21,919 bases of DNA from DASTGO01 sp035719045. Lineage in GTDB: Bacteria; Actinomycetota; Actinomycetes; Actinomycetales; Kineosporiaceae. The notes under the pieces were generated by a model. That model worked only from the letters and a program-made list of their open reading frames with translations, was not told the DNA's origin and did not search any database. The stretch covers positions 1 through 21,919 of the forward strand of contig DASTGO010000149.1 in NCBI GenBank assembly GCA_035719045.1. Reading direction: 5' to 3'. Numbering within the stretch: position 1 is the first letter of the stretch; every line of letters starts with the position of its first letter. A program made the position numbers and the translations under genes. Of the stretch, positions 12,873 to 20,501 are shown in pieces.

Positions 12873-14498
12873 ATGGCTGCCGGCCCGGCGCAGATCGGCG
12901 GCACCGAGGTGCCCCAGGACATCGACATCCACACCACCGCGGGCAAGATCGCGGACCTGGCCCGGCGCATCGACGAGGCCGTGCACGCCGGGTCCGCCAA
13001 GGCAGTCGAGAAGCGGCACGCCCAGGGGCGCAAGACCGCCCGGGAGCGGATCGAGGCCCTGCTGGACGAGGGGTCCTTCGTGGAGCTGGACCAGTTCGCC
13101 CGGCACCGCTCCCGCAACTTCAACCTGCACGAGAAGCGCCCCTACGGTGACGGCGTGGTGACCGGCTACGGCATGGTCGACGGGCGGCAGGTCTGCGTCT
13201 TCGCCCAGGACTTCACGGTGTTCGGCGGCAGCCTCGGCGAGGTCTTCGGGGAGAAGATCGTCAAGGTCATGGACCTGGCGATGAAGATCGGCTGCCCGGT
13301 GATCGGGATCAACGACTCCGGCGGCGCCCGGATCCAGGAGGGCGTGGTCTCCCTCGGGCTGTACGGCGAGATCTTCCACCGCAACGTGCTGGCCAGCGGC
13401 GTCATCCCGCAGATCTCGCTGATCATGGGTCCCTGCGCCGGTGGGGCGGTGTACTCCCCCGCGATCACCGACTTCACCGTGATGGTCGACCAGACCTCGC
13501 ACATGTTCATCACCGGGCCGGACGTGATCAAGACGGTGACCGGCGAGGAGGTCGGCTTCGAGGAGCTGGGCGGCGCGCACACCCACAACTCCAGGAGCGG
13601 CAACGCGCACTACCTGGGCACCGACGAGGACGACGCCCTGGCGTACGTCCGGGCGCTGCTGAGCTACCTGCCGAGCAACAACCTGTCCGACCCGCCGATC
13701 TTCGAGGCGGAGCACGACCTGGAGCTCACCGCCGGAGACGAGGAACTCGACACCCTGATCCCGGACTCGGCGAACCAGCCCTACGACATGCACCGGGTGA
13801 TCGAGCACCTGCTCGACGACGGGGAGTTCCTCGAGGTCATGCCGCTCTACGCGCCGAACATCCTGATCGGCTTCGGACGGGTCGAGGGGCGCTCGGTCGG
13901 TGTGGTGGCCAATCAGCCCATGCAGTTCGCCGGCACCCTCGACATCGACGCCTCGGAGAAGGCGGCCCGATTCGTGCGGACCTGCGACGCCTTCAACATC
14001 CCCGTCCTCACCCTCGTCGACGTCCCCGGCTTCCTGCCCGGCACCGACCAGGAGTGGAACGGGATCATCCGGCGCGGGGCCAAGCTCATCTACGCCTACG
14101 CCGAGGCCACCGTCCCCAAGGTCACCCTGATCACCCGGAAGGCGTACGGCGGGGCCTACGACGTCATGGGGTCCAAGCACCTCGGCGCCGACGTCAACCT
14201 GGCCTGGCCCAGCGCGCAGATCGCCGTCATGGGCGCCCAGGGCGCGGTGAACATCCTCTACAAGAACGAACTGCGCGAGGCCGCCGAGGCCGGGGAGGAC
14301 GTCGAGGCGGTGCGCCGCAGCCTGGTCACCGACTACGAGGACACCCTGGCCAACCCGTACGTCGCCGCCGAGCGGGGTTACGTCGACGCGGTCATCCCGC
14401 CGTCACACACCCGGCGGGAGATCATCCGGGCACTGCGCATGCTGCGCACCAAGCGGGCGTCGCTGCCGCCGAAGAAGCACGGCAACATCCCGCTGTGA
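12873..14498 (+). CDS. accD: Acyl-CoA carboxylase beta (carboxyltransferase) subunit, propionyl-CoA carboxylase type
   Basis: A 541-residue carboxyltransferase that moves CO2 from carboxybiotin to acetyl-/propionyl-CoA, making methylmalonyl- or malonyl-CoA for lipid synthesis. It is the usual length and strongly conserved. The N-terminal half has NDSGGARIQEGV (about 147-158) and MGPCAGGAVYSPA (about 185-197). The C-terminal half has VDVPGFLPGTDQEW, RKAYGGAYDVMGSKH and WPSAQIAVMGAQGAVNI. Asp430 (in GGAYD) corresponds to the residue (Asp422 in Streptomyces coelicolor PccB) reported to favour propionyl-CoA. The start has AGGAGG 6 bases upstream. The gene heads an operon with accE, next to birA, as in the mycobacterial accD5 locus. 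The biotinylated alpha subunit is not in the window. Confidence 0.96.
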   Translation: MAAGPAQIGGTEVPQDIDIHTTAGKIADLARRIDEAVHAGSAKAVEKRHAQGRKTARERIEALLDEGSFVELDQFARHRSRNFNLHEKRPYGDGVVTGYGMVDGRQVCVFAQDFTVFGGSLGEVFGEKIVKVMDLAMKIGCPVIGINDSGGARIQEGVVSLGLYGEIFHRNVLASGVIPQISLIMGPCAGGAVYSPAITDFTVMVDQTSHMFITGPDVIKTVTGEEVGFEELGGAHTHNSRSGNAHYLGTDEDDALAYVRALLSYLPSNNLSDPPIFEAEHDLELTAGDEELDTLIPDSANQPYDMHRVIEHLLDDGEFLEVMPLYAPNILIGFGRVEGRSVGVVANQPMQFAGTLDIDASEKAARFVRTCDAFNIPVLTLVDVPGFLPGTDQEWNGIIRRGAKLIYAYAEATVPKVTLITRKAYGGAYDVMGSKHLGADVNLAWPSAQIAVMGAQGAVNILYKNELREAAEAGEDVEAVRRSLVTDYEDTLANPYVAAERGYVDAVIPPSHTRREIIRALRMLRTKRASLPPKKHGNIPL

Positions 14499-14538
14499 GC
14501 GCCGCCGTGCCCCGACCCGCCCGGCCAGGAGGGCCGCG

Positions 14539-14766
14539 ATGACCGATCCGAGCCGGCAGCCGTTGCTGCGGGTGATCACGTCCGACGCGACCGACGAGGA
14601 GGTCGCGGCCGTCCTGGCGGTCGTCCTGACCTGGACCGGAGGCACGGCCGACGGCGAGCCGGCAGCGACGTCCACCTGGTCGGACCGGGCGGCCCGCCTG
14701 CGCGCTGTGCGTGGGACGTTCGCCGCCGGCCCCGACGGCTGGCGCACCTCGTACTGGCCCCGCTGA
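14539..14766 (+). CDS. accE: Acyl-CoA carboxylase epsilon subunit
   Basis: A 75-residue protein with the AccE pattern: PLLRVITSDATDEEVAAVLAVVL near the N-terminus (VxxG/DxATxEELAALxAVL type) and a C-terminal WSDRAARLR...GPDGWRTSYWPR. In Streptomyces and mycobacteria this small subunit binds the carboxyltransferase and raises complex activity. The ATG has AGGAGGG upstream and lies 40 bases after the accD stop codon, so the two are co-transcribed. In mycobacteria maf follows directly; here maf is about 5.7 kb further on. Confidence 0.9.
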   Translation: MTDPSRQPLLRVITSDATDEEVAAVLAVVLTWTGGTADGEPAATSTWSDRAARLRAVRGTFAAGPDGWRTSYWPR

Positions 14767-14797
14767 TCCCCTTCCGCCCGCCGGGCCTGGTGGCCGG

Positions 14798-15523
14798 TCA
14801 GCCGCCGAGCAGGTCGGCGATGGCCCGTGCCGCGGCGCGGGACTCGACGTGCAGGCTGCCGACGTTCGTGCAGGCGTCGGCGAGGACGAGCAACAGCGCC
14901 TCCTGCCCCACGGTGTACACGGCGACGTACCCGTCGCTGCCCCAGACCAGGCTGTTGCGGAACCGGCCCCGGCCGAGGGCGAGAGTGGCCTGCCGCCCCT
15001 GCACGAGCAGAGCCGTGGCGAGGCGGCCCGCGGCCAGGACGTCGCCACCGGCCGGCTCATGCGCCAGCACCATCCCGTCCAGGGTGGCGACCAGCACCGC
15101 CTCGGCACCGGGCAGCCGCTCCCGCAGCCCGGCCAGCTCGACCGGGATCCGGGGGTCGCGCATCCCGGCCAGGAGCAGTCCCGGATCGACGAACGCCTCG
15201 GCCACGGAGCCGGCCACCCCCAGCCACTCCCCCGGGTCCGGCACCGCGGCCGGGGGAAGGGCGGCCCGGGCCGGACGCGCCGTCCCCTCGGCGGGCACGA
15301 CCGGGATCGGGCCGGTGCCGCCGAGGGTCCGCCAACTGTCGACCTCGGTCGCCGACACCGGACCGCCGTCACGAGGGTCCGCCCCGCGGAACCCGTCCCC
15401 GGGGCCTGTCCCCGGGCCTGTCCCCGGAACGGTTCCCGGCTCGGAGTCCGCGGCGGATCCCTCCGGCGGGAGCGATTGATCCTCCGGATCCGGGTCCGGG
15501 CGCCAGAACGCCGACCACTTCAT
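14798..15523 (-). CDS. Roadblock/LC7-domain-like protein with long disordered N-terminus
   Basis: A 241-residue protein. Residues 1-105 are Pro/Gly/Asp-rich and probably disordered, with a short PGTGPGTGPGDG repeat (30-44) encoded by 12-13-bp DNA repeats near 15392-15428. Residues about 130-240 read as a roadblock/LC7 fold: a helix (LAGLRERLPG), strand pair AVLVATLDGMVLAHE, a helix, strands RGRFRNSLVWGSDGYVAVYTVG and ALLLVLADACTNVGSLHVESR, then a final helix. Such domains regulate small Ras-like GTPases (MglB type), but no GTPase gene is visible here. The ATG at 15523 was chosen because AGGAAGG lies upstream; the frame remains open to 15574. It follows a second gene of similar type 72 bases upstream on the same strand, probably as one operon. 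Confidence 0.75.
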   Translation of the reverse strand: MKWSAFWRPDPDPEDQSLPPEGSAADSEPGTVPGTGPGTGPGDGFRGADPRDGGPVSATEVDSWRTLGGTGPIPVVPAEGTARPARAALPPAAVPDPGEWLGVAGSVAEAFVDPGLLLAGMRDPRIPVELAGLRERLPGAEAVLVATLDGMVLAHEPAGGDVLAAGRLATALLVQGRQATLALGRGRFRNSLVWGSDGYVAVYTVGQEALLLVLADACTNVGSLHVESRAAARAIADLLGG

Positions 15524-15595
15524 GGTCGGCGCACCTTCCTGACCGGAGGCAGTGCCATGGTCACGACCAGGCACTACGTCCGTACCGAGCAGTCA

Positions 15596-16018
15596 TCAGG
15601 AGAAGTCGTCGTAGTCGCGCAGCACCCGCCGGGTCTGGGCCATGAGCATGCCGGTGTTCACCGACCGCGGGCTCACGGTCACCACGACCACGTCCGGGTT
15701 GGACACCGACCGGAGGAACATGTGGGCCAGGTGGTCGCTGTTGACCAGGATCTCCTGGAAGTAGTGCCGGTCACGGGTGTCGTTGCGCCGGTGCTTGAAG
15801 TGGTTCTCGATGGTCGAGACGTTCCTGCCCTGGAACAGGTCGTAGGTGGCGGCGGAGACGAGTTCGATGACCTCCTGCGGGTGAGTCTCGACGGTTTCCA
15901 GGGCGAGCAACATGCCGGTGGACAGGTCGACGACCCCCGCGGCCAAACATTCCGGAACGTCGCGGCGCAGGGCCTTGACGAGTTCGGTGACGCGCTGGGA
16001 CAGGCTCATTGGCTGCAT
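15596..16018 (-). CDS. Small roadblock/LC7-like protein of unknown function
   Basis: A 140-residue soluble protein with no signal peptide. Its layout resembles roadblock/LC7 proteins: an N-terminal helix (SLSQRVTELVKALRRDVPEC), the strand pair AAGVVDLSTGMLLALETVE (26-44), a helix EVIELVSAATYDLFQG, an excursion rich in charged and His residues (ENHFKHRRNDTRDRHYFQEI), then strands HLAHMFLRSV and DVVVVTVSP, and a closing helix (GMLMAQTRRVLRDY). Family assignment is by this pattern, so moderate. The ATG at 16018 was chosen because GGAG sits 6 bases upstream; an ATG at 16009 is the alternative and the frame is open to 16084. A 12-bp palindrome lies 27 bases upstream and may be an operator. Confidence 0.75.
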   Translation of the reverse strand: MQPMSLSQRVTELVKALRRDVPECLAAGVVDLSTGMLLALETVETHPQEVIELVSAATYDLFQGRNVSTIENHFKHRRNDTRDRHYFQEILVNSDHLAHMFLRSVSNPDVVVVTVSPRSVNTGMLMAQTRRVLRDYDDFS

Positions 16019-16044
16019 GGTGGCTCCGTGATCGACCGTGACAT

Positions 16045-16056
16045 GACATCGATGTC
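16045..16056. promoter_or_regulatory. 12-bp perfect palindrome upstream of the small roadblock gene
   Basis: GACATCGATGTC lies 27 bases upstream of the ATG at 16018, a plausible operator position. No matching second copy is seen in the window, so regulator binding is only a guess. Confidence 0.3.
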
Positions 16057-16176
16057 GGATCCTGCCACGACGCCGAATCGTCACGCCAGGGGATCGTTCC
16101 GTCGCTGTCGATAATCACGCTCCGCCAATTCGGTAACTCTCCGCAATCAAGTCCGGATCGTCCGTATCGCACCGCG

Positions 16177-16216
16177 GGTCGTTCCCGGCCCCCTGCGGTC
16201 GTTCCCAGCCCCTGCG
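16177..16216. repeat. Imperfect 20-bp direct repeat in the gap between the MFS and roadblock genes
   Basis: GGTCGTTCCCGGCCCCCTGC (16177-16196) is followed by the near copy GGTCGTTCCCAGCCCCTGC (16198-16216), with one substitution and one missing base. It lies just after the exporter's stop codon on that gene's strand. No function is evident. Confidence 0.5.
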
Positions 16217-16236
16217 GGACGGACGCGGCGCCGTGG

Positions 16237-17484
16237 TCAGGTGGTCACGCGGCGGGTGCGCAGCATCGGCACCAGCACCCCGACTCCCACGATCAGCACG
16301 GCCGCCATCGTCGCGGTCATCGTCGTCGCCGAGGCCCCGCCGAGGGACGACAGCGGCGCCACCACGGCCCCGACCAGGAACTGGCACAGCCCGAGCACCG
16401 AGGACGCGGTGCCGGCCCGTGCGCCGTGCCGGGCCAGCGCCAGGGCGGTCGCGTTCGGGCCGACCAGGCCGGTGCACGCCACGACGACGAACAACCCGCC
16501 CAGCAGGACGGGCAGTCCACCGGACGCCACCGCACCGAACATCACCACCGCCGCCACCGCCGCCGTCCCGATCCCGGCCAGCACGAGCCGGACCGGAGGC
16601 ACCCGGCCGACCAGGACGGCTCCGGCCCGCCCGGCGAGCACGATCCCGGCGGCATTGACGGCGAACACCGCGCTGTACTGCTGGGGGCTGACTCCGTAGC
16701 GGCCCTGGAGGACGAAGGCGCCCTGCCCGATGTAGGTGAACATCGCCGCGAAGGACAGCGAGTTCACCGCGGCATAGCCCACGAACCGCCGGTCGGCCAG
16801 GACCGGACCGAACGCCCGCAGGGTCGCCCCCATTCCGCCCGCATGCCGCCGCTGCGGGGGCAGGGTCTCCGGGAGCCCGGCCGCGGCCGCCGCCAGCAGG
16901 GCCACCCCGACCACGGCCAGCGCGAGGAACAGCCCGGGCCAGGGCACGAACCGGACCAACTGCCCGCCGAGCACCGGAGCGAGCACCGGGGCGGCGCCGA
17001 GGACCAGCATGAGCAGCGAGAACACCCGGGCCGCGGCGGCACCGTCGTAGAGATCGCGAACCACCGCCCGGGCCACCACGATCCCGGCCGAGCCGGCCAG
17101 CCCCTGCAGGAAGCGCAGGCCGATCAGCACCGGCATCGACGGCGCCAGCGCGCAGCCAACCGACAGCACGGCGAACAGGGCGACCCCGACGAGGACCGGC
17201 TTGCGCCGGCCGAACCGGTCGCTGAGCGCCCCGGCGACCAACTGCCCGACCGCCAGCCCGACCATGCAGGCGGACATGGTCAGCTGCGCCGCGGCGTCGC
17301 CGGAGTGCAGGTCGCGGGCGATCTCCGGCAGCGCGGGCAGGTACAGGTCCATCGACAGCGGTCCGAAGGCGGACAGCGGACCGAGCACCAGCAGCAGCCG
17401 CAACGGCACCCGGGGGTGGGCCGGCCGGCCGGTTCCGCCCGCCAGGGGCGCCGGCTGACGGGGTGGGGCGGTGTCGCGGTTCAT
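16237..17484 (-). CDS. Bcr/CflA-type multidrug MFS exporter
   Basis: A 415-residue, 12-helix proton-driven antiporter in the cytoplasmic membrane. The first helix ends in LSMDLYLPALPEIARDL (43-59), the diagnostic Bcr/CflA opening, and MFS motif A is GALSDRFGRRKPVLVG (85-100). R118 region LRFLQGLAGSAGIVVARAVVRDLY matches motif B and the family's conserved RDLY. Helices of small hydrophobic residues follow to the C-terminus. The ATG at 17484 gives the right length; the frame is open to 17559, but the extension lacks hydrophobicity and is not family-like. A GAGG lies 8 bases upstream. Substrate unknown: members export bicyclomycin, chloramphenicol or sulfonamides. No regulator gene adjoins it. 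Confidence 0.9.
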   Translation of the reverse strand: MNRDTAPPRQPAPLAGGTGRPAHPRVPLRLLLVLGPLSAFGPLSMDLYLPALPEIARDLHSGDAAAQLTMSACMVGLAVGQLVAGALSDRFGRRKPVLVGVALFAVLSVGCALAPSMPVLIGLRFLQGLAGSAGIVVARAVVRDLYDGAAAARVFSLLMLVLGAAPVLAPVLGGQLVRFVPWPGLFLALAVVGVALLAAAAAGLPETLPPQRRHAGGMGATLRAFGPVLADRRFVGYAAVNSLSFAAMFTYIGQGAFVLQGRYGVSPQQYSAVFAVNAAGIVLAGRAGAVLVGRVPPVRLVLAGIGTAAVAAVVMFGAVASGGLPVLLGGLFVVVACTGLVGPNATALALARHGARAGTASSVLGLCQFLVGAVVAPLSSLGGASATTMTATMAAVLIVGVGVLVPMLRTRRVTT

Positions 17485-17604
17485 GGCGGCAGCCTCACCG
17501 ACCGGCCACCGGGCGTCCACCGGGTCGTTCCACCAGGTGGATCCCCGAAGGCGGCCCACCCGTCCGGACCCGTCGGCCGAGAACCCTTCCGCCAGCTCCT
17601 CCGG

Positions 17605-17674
17605 CCGCCGGTACCGCCGGTACCGCCGGTGGGCCGGTTCGGCCGTACCGGGTGGCTCGGCCGTACCGGGTCAT
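17605..17674. repeat. Short tandem repeats upstream of the exporter gene
   Basis: Three 9-bp units of CCGCCGGTA (17605-17631, last base changed) are followed by two 18-bp units of TCGGCCGTACCGGGTGGC type (17639-17656, 17657-17674). GGTACC palindromes repeat through the stretch, so it can form GC-rich stems in the gap between DUF5302 and the exporter, where it could terminate or attenuate transcription. Confidence 0.6.
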
Positions 17675-17695
17675 CGACCGGGAGGACCGGGTGGG

Positions 17696-17902
17696 TCAGC
17701 CGCCGCTCTTGCGGCGGAAGGTCCGCTGCTGGTGGGCCGGACCGTGGGTGCCGTGGACCTTGGCGTTGTCCTTGCCCTCGGCGCCCTCGCCGCCGGAATG
17801 CCGGGAGTTCTTGCGCTCCAGGGCCTCCCGGAACTTGCGCTTGACCTCGTCCTCGGGGGTGTCCGGCTGGTCGGCGGAGGCAGGTTCCGCGTTGGCGGGC
17901 AT
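17696..17902 (-). CDS. DUF5302-family small protein
   Basis: A 68-residue, very hydrophilic protein with EDEVKRKFREALERKNSRH in the middle, typical of DUF5302 (small actinobacterial proteins of unknown function), and a basic, His/Gln/Gly-rich tail ending FRRKSGG. It is probably mostly disordered apart from the central helix. GAGGAGAG lies 5 bases upstream of the ATG, so the start is firm. It lies 27 bases after the kinase-like gene and is probably co-transcribed with it. Confidence 0.85.
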   Translation of the reverse strand: MPANAEPASADQPDTPEDEVKRKFREALERKNSRHSGGEGAEGKDNAKVHGTHGPAHQQRTFRRKSGG

Positions 17903-17929
17903 CGGTCTCTCCTCATCTGGGCGCTGCGG

Positions 17930-18628
17930 TCAGCCTTCCACATCCAGGATCGGCTGCCGCCACTCAGTTCCGGAGGGTTGCCGGCTGTCACCGGGCGCCG
18001 GGCCGCCGGACAGCAGCGCGGCGAGCTGCCGGGTCATCGGGGGCGCGCCGTCGCGGCAGTCCACCTCCAGATGCGGGACCGGCGGCGGCACGTCCGGGGT
18101 CATCCGGGCCAGGAACCCGGTGAAGGCGGCGAGCTTTCCCGTGTCGCGGTCGCTGCCCCGGGCCAGCAGCCTGCGACGCAGGGTCGCCTCGTCGCAGCGC
18201 AGCCAGAGCAGCCGGACCGGCTCCCCGCCGAGCTCCTGGACCCAGTCCCGCCAGCGCCGGGGGTCACGGATCTGGCCGGTGAACGGGGCGACCAGCATCA
18301 CCGGGCAGCCGGCCGACCGGATCTGCGCGGCGGCCGCGGTCATGCCGCCGTACTCGTGCAGCTTGACGTGGGCGTCGTACCAGTCGCCCTCACGCTCGCC
18401 GCCGGCCCGGCCGTGCGCCCGCTGCACCTCGCTGACGAACCCGGCGAACAGGGTGTCCTTGTCCAGCAGGGCGGGCACCGGCCACAGCCGCCGCAGCAGC
18501 TGCTCGGCCAGGGTCGACTTGCCGACGCCCGGTGGTCCGGCGACCACCCAGACCTCGGCCGGGCCGGGCTCCCCCGGCGACCGCTCACCGACCGCCGACA
18601 CCTGCGGCGCAGGGAGCACCCCGGTCAT
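17930..18628 (-). CDS. P-loop kinase-like ATPase (AAA/zeta-toxin-like)
   Basis: A 232-residue cytosolic P-loop protein. Walker A is GPPGVGKST (31-39), followed by LLDKDTLFAGF (about 53-63), which resembles the acceptor-binding DK/DxD site of small-molecule kinases and zeta-type proteins. LLWLRCDEATLRRRLLARGSDRDTGK resembles the strand plus arginine-rich lid of nucleoside/gluconate kinases. PHLEVDCRDG near residue 190 is the family's late strand. The substrate cannot be deduced. No antitoxin-like partner is present, so a toxin role is not supported. The ATG at 18628 has GGGAGG upstream and TAGCCT about 36 bases before it. It heads an operon with DUF5302. Confidence 0.8.
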   Translation of the reverse strand: MTGVLPAPQVSAVGERSPGEPGPAEVWVVAGPPGVGKSTLAEQLLRRLWPVPALLDKDTLFAGFVSEVQRAHGRAGGEREGDWYDAHVKLHEYGGMTAAAAQIRSAGCPVMLVAPFTGQIRDPRRWRDWVQELGGEPVRLLWLRCDEATLRRRLLARGSDRDTGKLAAFTGFLARMTPDVPPPVPHLEVDCRDGAPPMTRQLAALLSGGPAPGDSRQPSGTEWRQPILDVEG

Positions 18629-18663
18629 CGTCCGCCTCCCGCTCCTCCCCCGGACACCAGGTC

Positions 18664-18669
18664 AGGCTA
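18664..18669 (-). promoter_or_regulatory. Putative -10 box (TAGCCT) for the kinase-like gene and DUF5302
   Basis: TAGCCT on the minus strand, giving a leader of about 29 bases with GGGGAGGAG and GGGAGG before the ATG. It is divergent from the DUF885 promoter about 100 bases away. Confidence 0.45.
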
Positions 18670-18764
18670 CCGGCGGACCGCCCCGCCGGCCCGGCTGTTC
18701 ACAGCTCCCGGGCCGGGACCACGTGTCCGCCTCCCGCCCCGGGCACGGGACCTGCGGCTGCCCG

Positions 18765-18770
18765 TAGGCT
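18765..18770 (+). promoter_or_regulatory. Putative leaderless -10 box (TAGGCT) for the DUF885 gene
   Basis: TAGGCT, then exactly six bases, then the GTG at 18777. There is no Shine-Dalgarno sequence, which supports a leaderless start. Confidence 0.5.
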
Positions 18771-18776
18771 CCGGCC

Positions 18777-20501
18777 GTGACCCACCCGTCCGGAAGGCGT
18801 ACGGCGAGCGCGATCGACACCGTCGCCGATGCCCACCTCGACGCCGTAGCCCGCCTCGACCCCGTCGTGGCGACCTTCGCCGGCCTGAGCGGCCATGACG
18901 ACCGGCTGACCGACTACTCCCCCGCCGGACATGCCGCCCGGGCCGAACAGTCCCGCCGGGTGCTCGCCGAGCTGGCCGCCCTGTCCCCCACGGACGCGGT
19001 GGACGCGGTGACCAGGGCGGCGATGGCCGAGCGGCTGGGTCTGGCGGTGGAGCAGCACGAAGCGGGCCTGGACCTGGCCGATCTCAACAACACCGCCTCC
19101 CCCGTGCAGTCCCTGCGCGAGGTCTTCGACGTGGCCCCGACCGCCACCGCGCAGGACTGGACGAACGTGCGGGCCAGGCTCGCCGCGATGCCCCGGGCCC
19201 TGGCCGGGTACCGGGAGAGCCTGCTGGCCGCGGTGGACGGGGGTTGGCGGCCGGCGGCCCGGCAGGTCCTGGCGACGGCCGGGCAGGCCGAGGAGTTCGC
19301 CGGTCCGGAGGGCTTCTTCGCCGCCTTCACCGCCGCCTCCGGGGGGCAGGACAGCCCGCTGCCGGCCGCCGTGGCGCAGCGGATCGCCGAGGACGGCGCG
19401 GCGGCCGGGCAGGCCTATGCCGAGCTCGCCGGCTGGCTGCGGCGGGAACTGCTGCCGGTGGCCCGGGAGAGCGACGCGGCCGGCCGGGACGCCTACGGCC
19501 TGTACGCCCGGGGCTTCCTCGGCACCGAGGTCGACGTGGACGAGACCTACGCCTGGGGGCTGGAGGAGCTGTCCCGGATCGAGGACCGGATGGCAGGGAT
19601 CGCCCGTCGGCTCGACCCCGGCGCCACCGGCTCCACCACGGAGGTGATCGCGGCCGGGATCGCGGTCCTGGACGCCGACCCGGCCCGACGGATCGAAGGG
19701 GCGGAGGCGTTCCGGGACTGGATGCAGCAACTGTCCGACACCGCGATCGAGCAGCTGGGCCGGGAGCACTTCGACATCGCCGCACCGTTGCGGCGCCTGG
19801 TCTGCCGGATCGCGCCGTCCACGTCGGGCGCCGTGTACTACACCGCCCCGTCGGAGGACCTCAGCCGTCCGGGACAGATCTGGTGGGCGGTCCCGCCGGG
19901 GGTGACCTCCTTCTCCACCTGGCAGGAGACCTCGACCGTCTACCACGAGGGCGTTCCGGGCCACCACCTGCAGAACGGCCATGTCATCGCACTGGCGGAC
20001 CGGCTGAACCGGTGGCGGCGGCTGGGCTGCTGGGTGAGCGGTCACGGCGAGGGCTGGGCCCTGTACGCCGAGCGCCTGATGGAGGAGCTGGGCCACCTGG
20101 AGGACCTCGGGGACCGGATGGGCATGCTCGACGCCCACGCGTTGCGGGCCTGCCGGGTGGTCGTCGACCTCGGCGTGCACTGCGGGCTGGGCGCGCCGCA
20201 GGAGGTGGGCGGCGGGACCTGGGACGCGGACAAGGCCTGGGCCTTCCTGCGCCGGCACACCCGGATCCCGGATCCGAACCTGCGCTTCGAACTGGACCGG
20301 TACCTGGGCTGGCCGGGCCAGGCGATCAGCTACAAGGTCGGCGAGCGGGTCTGGCTCGACCTGCGGGAGTCCGCCCGCGCCCGGCTCGGGGAGGCTTTCG
20401 ACCTGCGGGACTTCCACCGGGAGTCCCTCGACGTGGGGTCGGTCGGGCTGGACGTGCTCCGTGACGCCGTGCTCGGACGTTTTCAGGAAGGTGTGGCATG
20501 A
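18777..20501 (+). CDS. DUF885-family zinc metallopeptidase-like protein
   Basis: A 574-residue, mostly helical cytosolic protein, normal size for DUF885. The zinc-binding signature is HEGVPGHH (390-397), the family version of HExxH in which His390 and the following His/Glu act as ligand and base. A downstream SGHGEGWALYAERLMEELG contains Glu425, the likely third ligand. FDVAPTATAQDW, LPVARESDAAGRDAYGLYARGFLG and YLGWPGQAISYKVGE are further family blocks. All expected metal-site residues are present, so it is probably an active peptidase, although substrates are unknown. The GTG start is set by the leaderless TAGGCT pattern. Its TGA overlaps the maf ATG (ATGA), so the two are translated together. 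Confidence 0.88.
   Translation: MTHPSGRRTASAIDTVADAHLDAVARLDPVVATFAGLSGHDDRLTDYSPAGHAARAEQSRRVLAELAALSPTDAVDAVTRAAMAERLGLAVEQHEAGLDLADLNNTASPVQSLREVFDVAPTATAQDWTNVRARLAAMPRALAGYRESLLAAVDGGWRPAARQVLATAGQAEEFAGPEGFFAAFTAASGGQDSPLPAAVAQRIAEDGAAAGQAYAELAGWLRRELLPVARESDAAGRDAYGLYARGFLGTEVDVDETYAWGLEELSRIEDRMAGIARRLDPGATGSTTEVIAAGIAVLDADPARRIEGAEAFRDWMQQLSDTAIEQLGREHFDIAAPLRRLVCRIAPSTSGAVYYTAPSEDLSRPGQIWWAVPPGVTSFSTWQETSTVYHEGVPGHHLQNGHVIALADRLNRWRRLGCWVSGHGEGWALYAERLMEELGHLEDLGDRMGMLDAHALRACRVVVDLGVHCGLGAPQEVGGGTWDADKAWAFLRRHTRIPDPNLRFELDRYLGWPGQAISYKVGERVWLDLRESARARLGEAFDLRDFHRESLDVGSVGLDVLRDAVLGRFQEGVA

Noticed and set aside
17930..18628. Zeta-type toxin of a toxin-antitoxin system
   Set aside because: No antitoxin-like gene adjoins it, and the neighbouring DUF5302 gene is downstream and of a widespread single-gene family.
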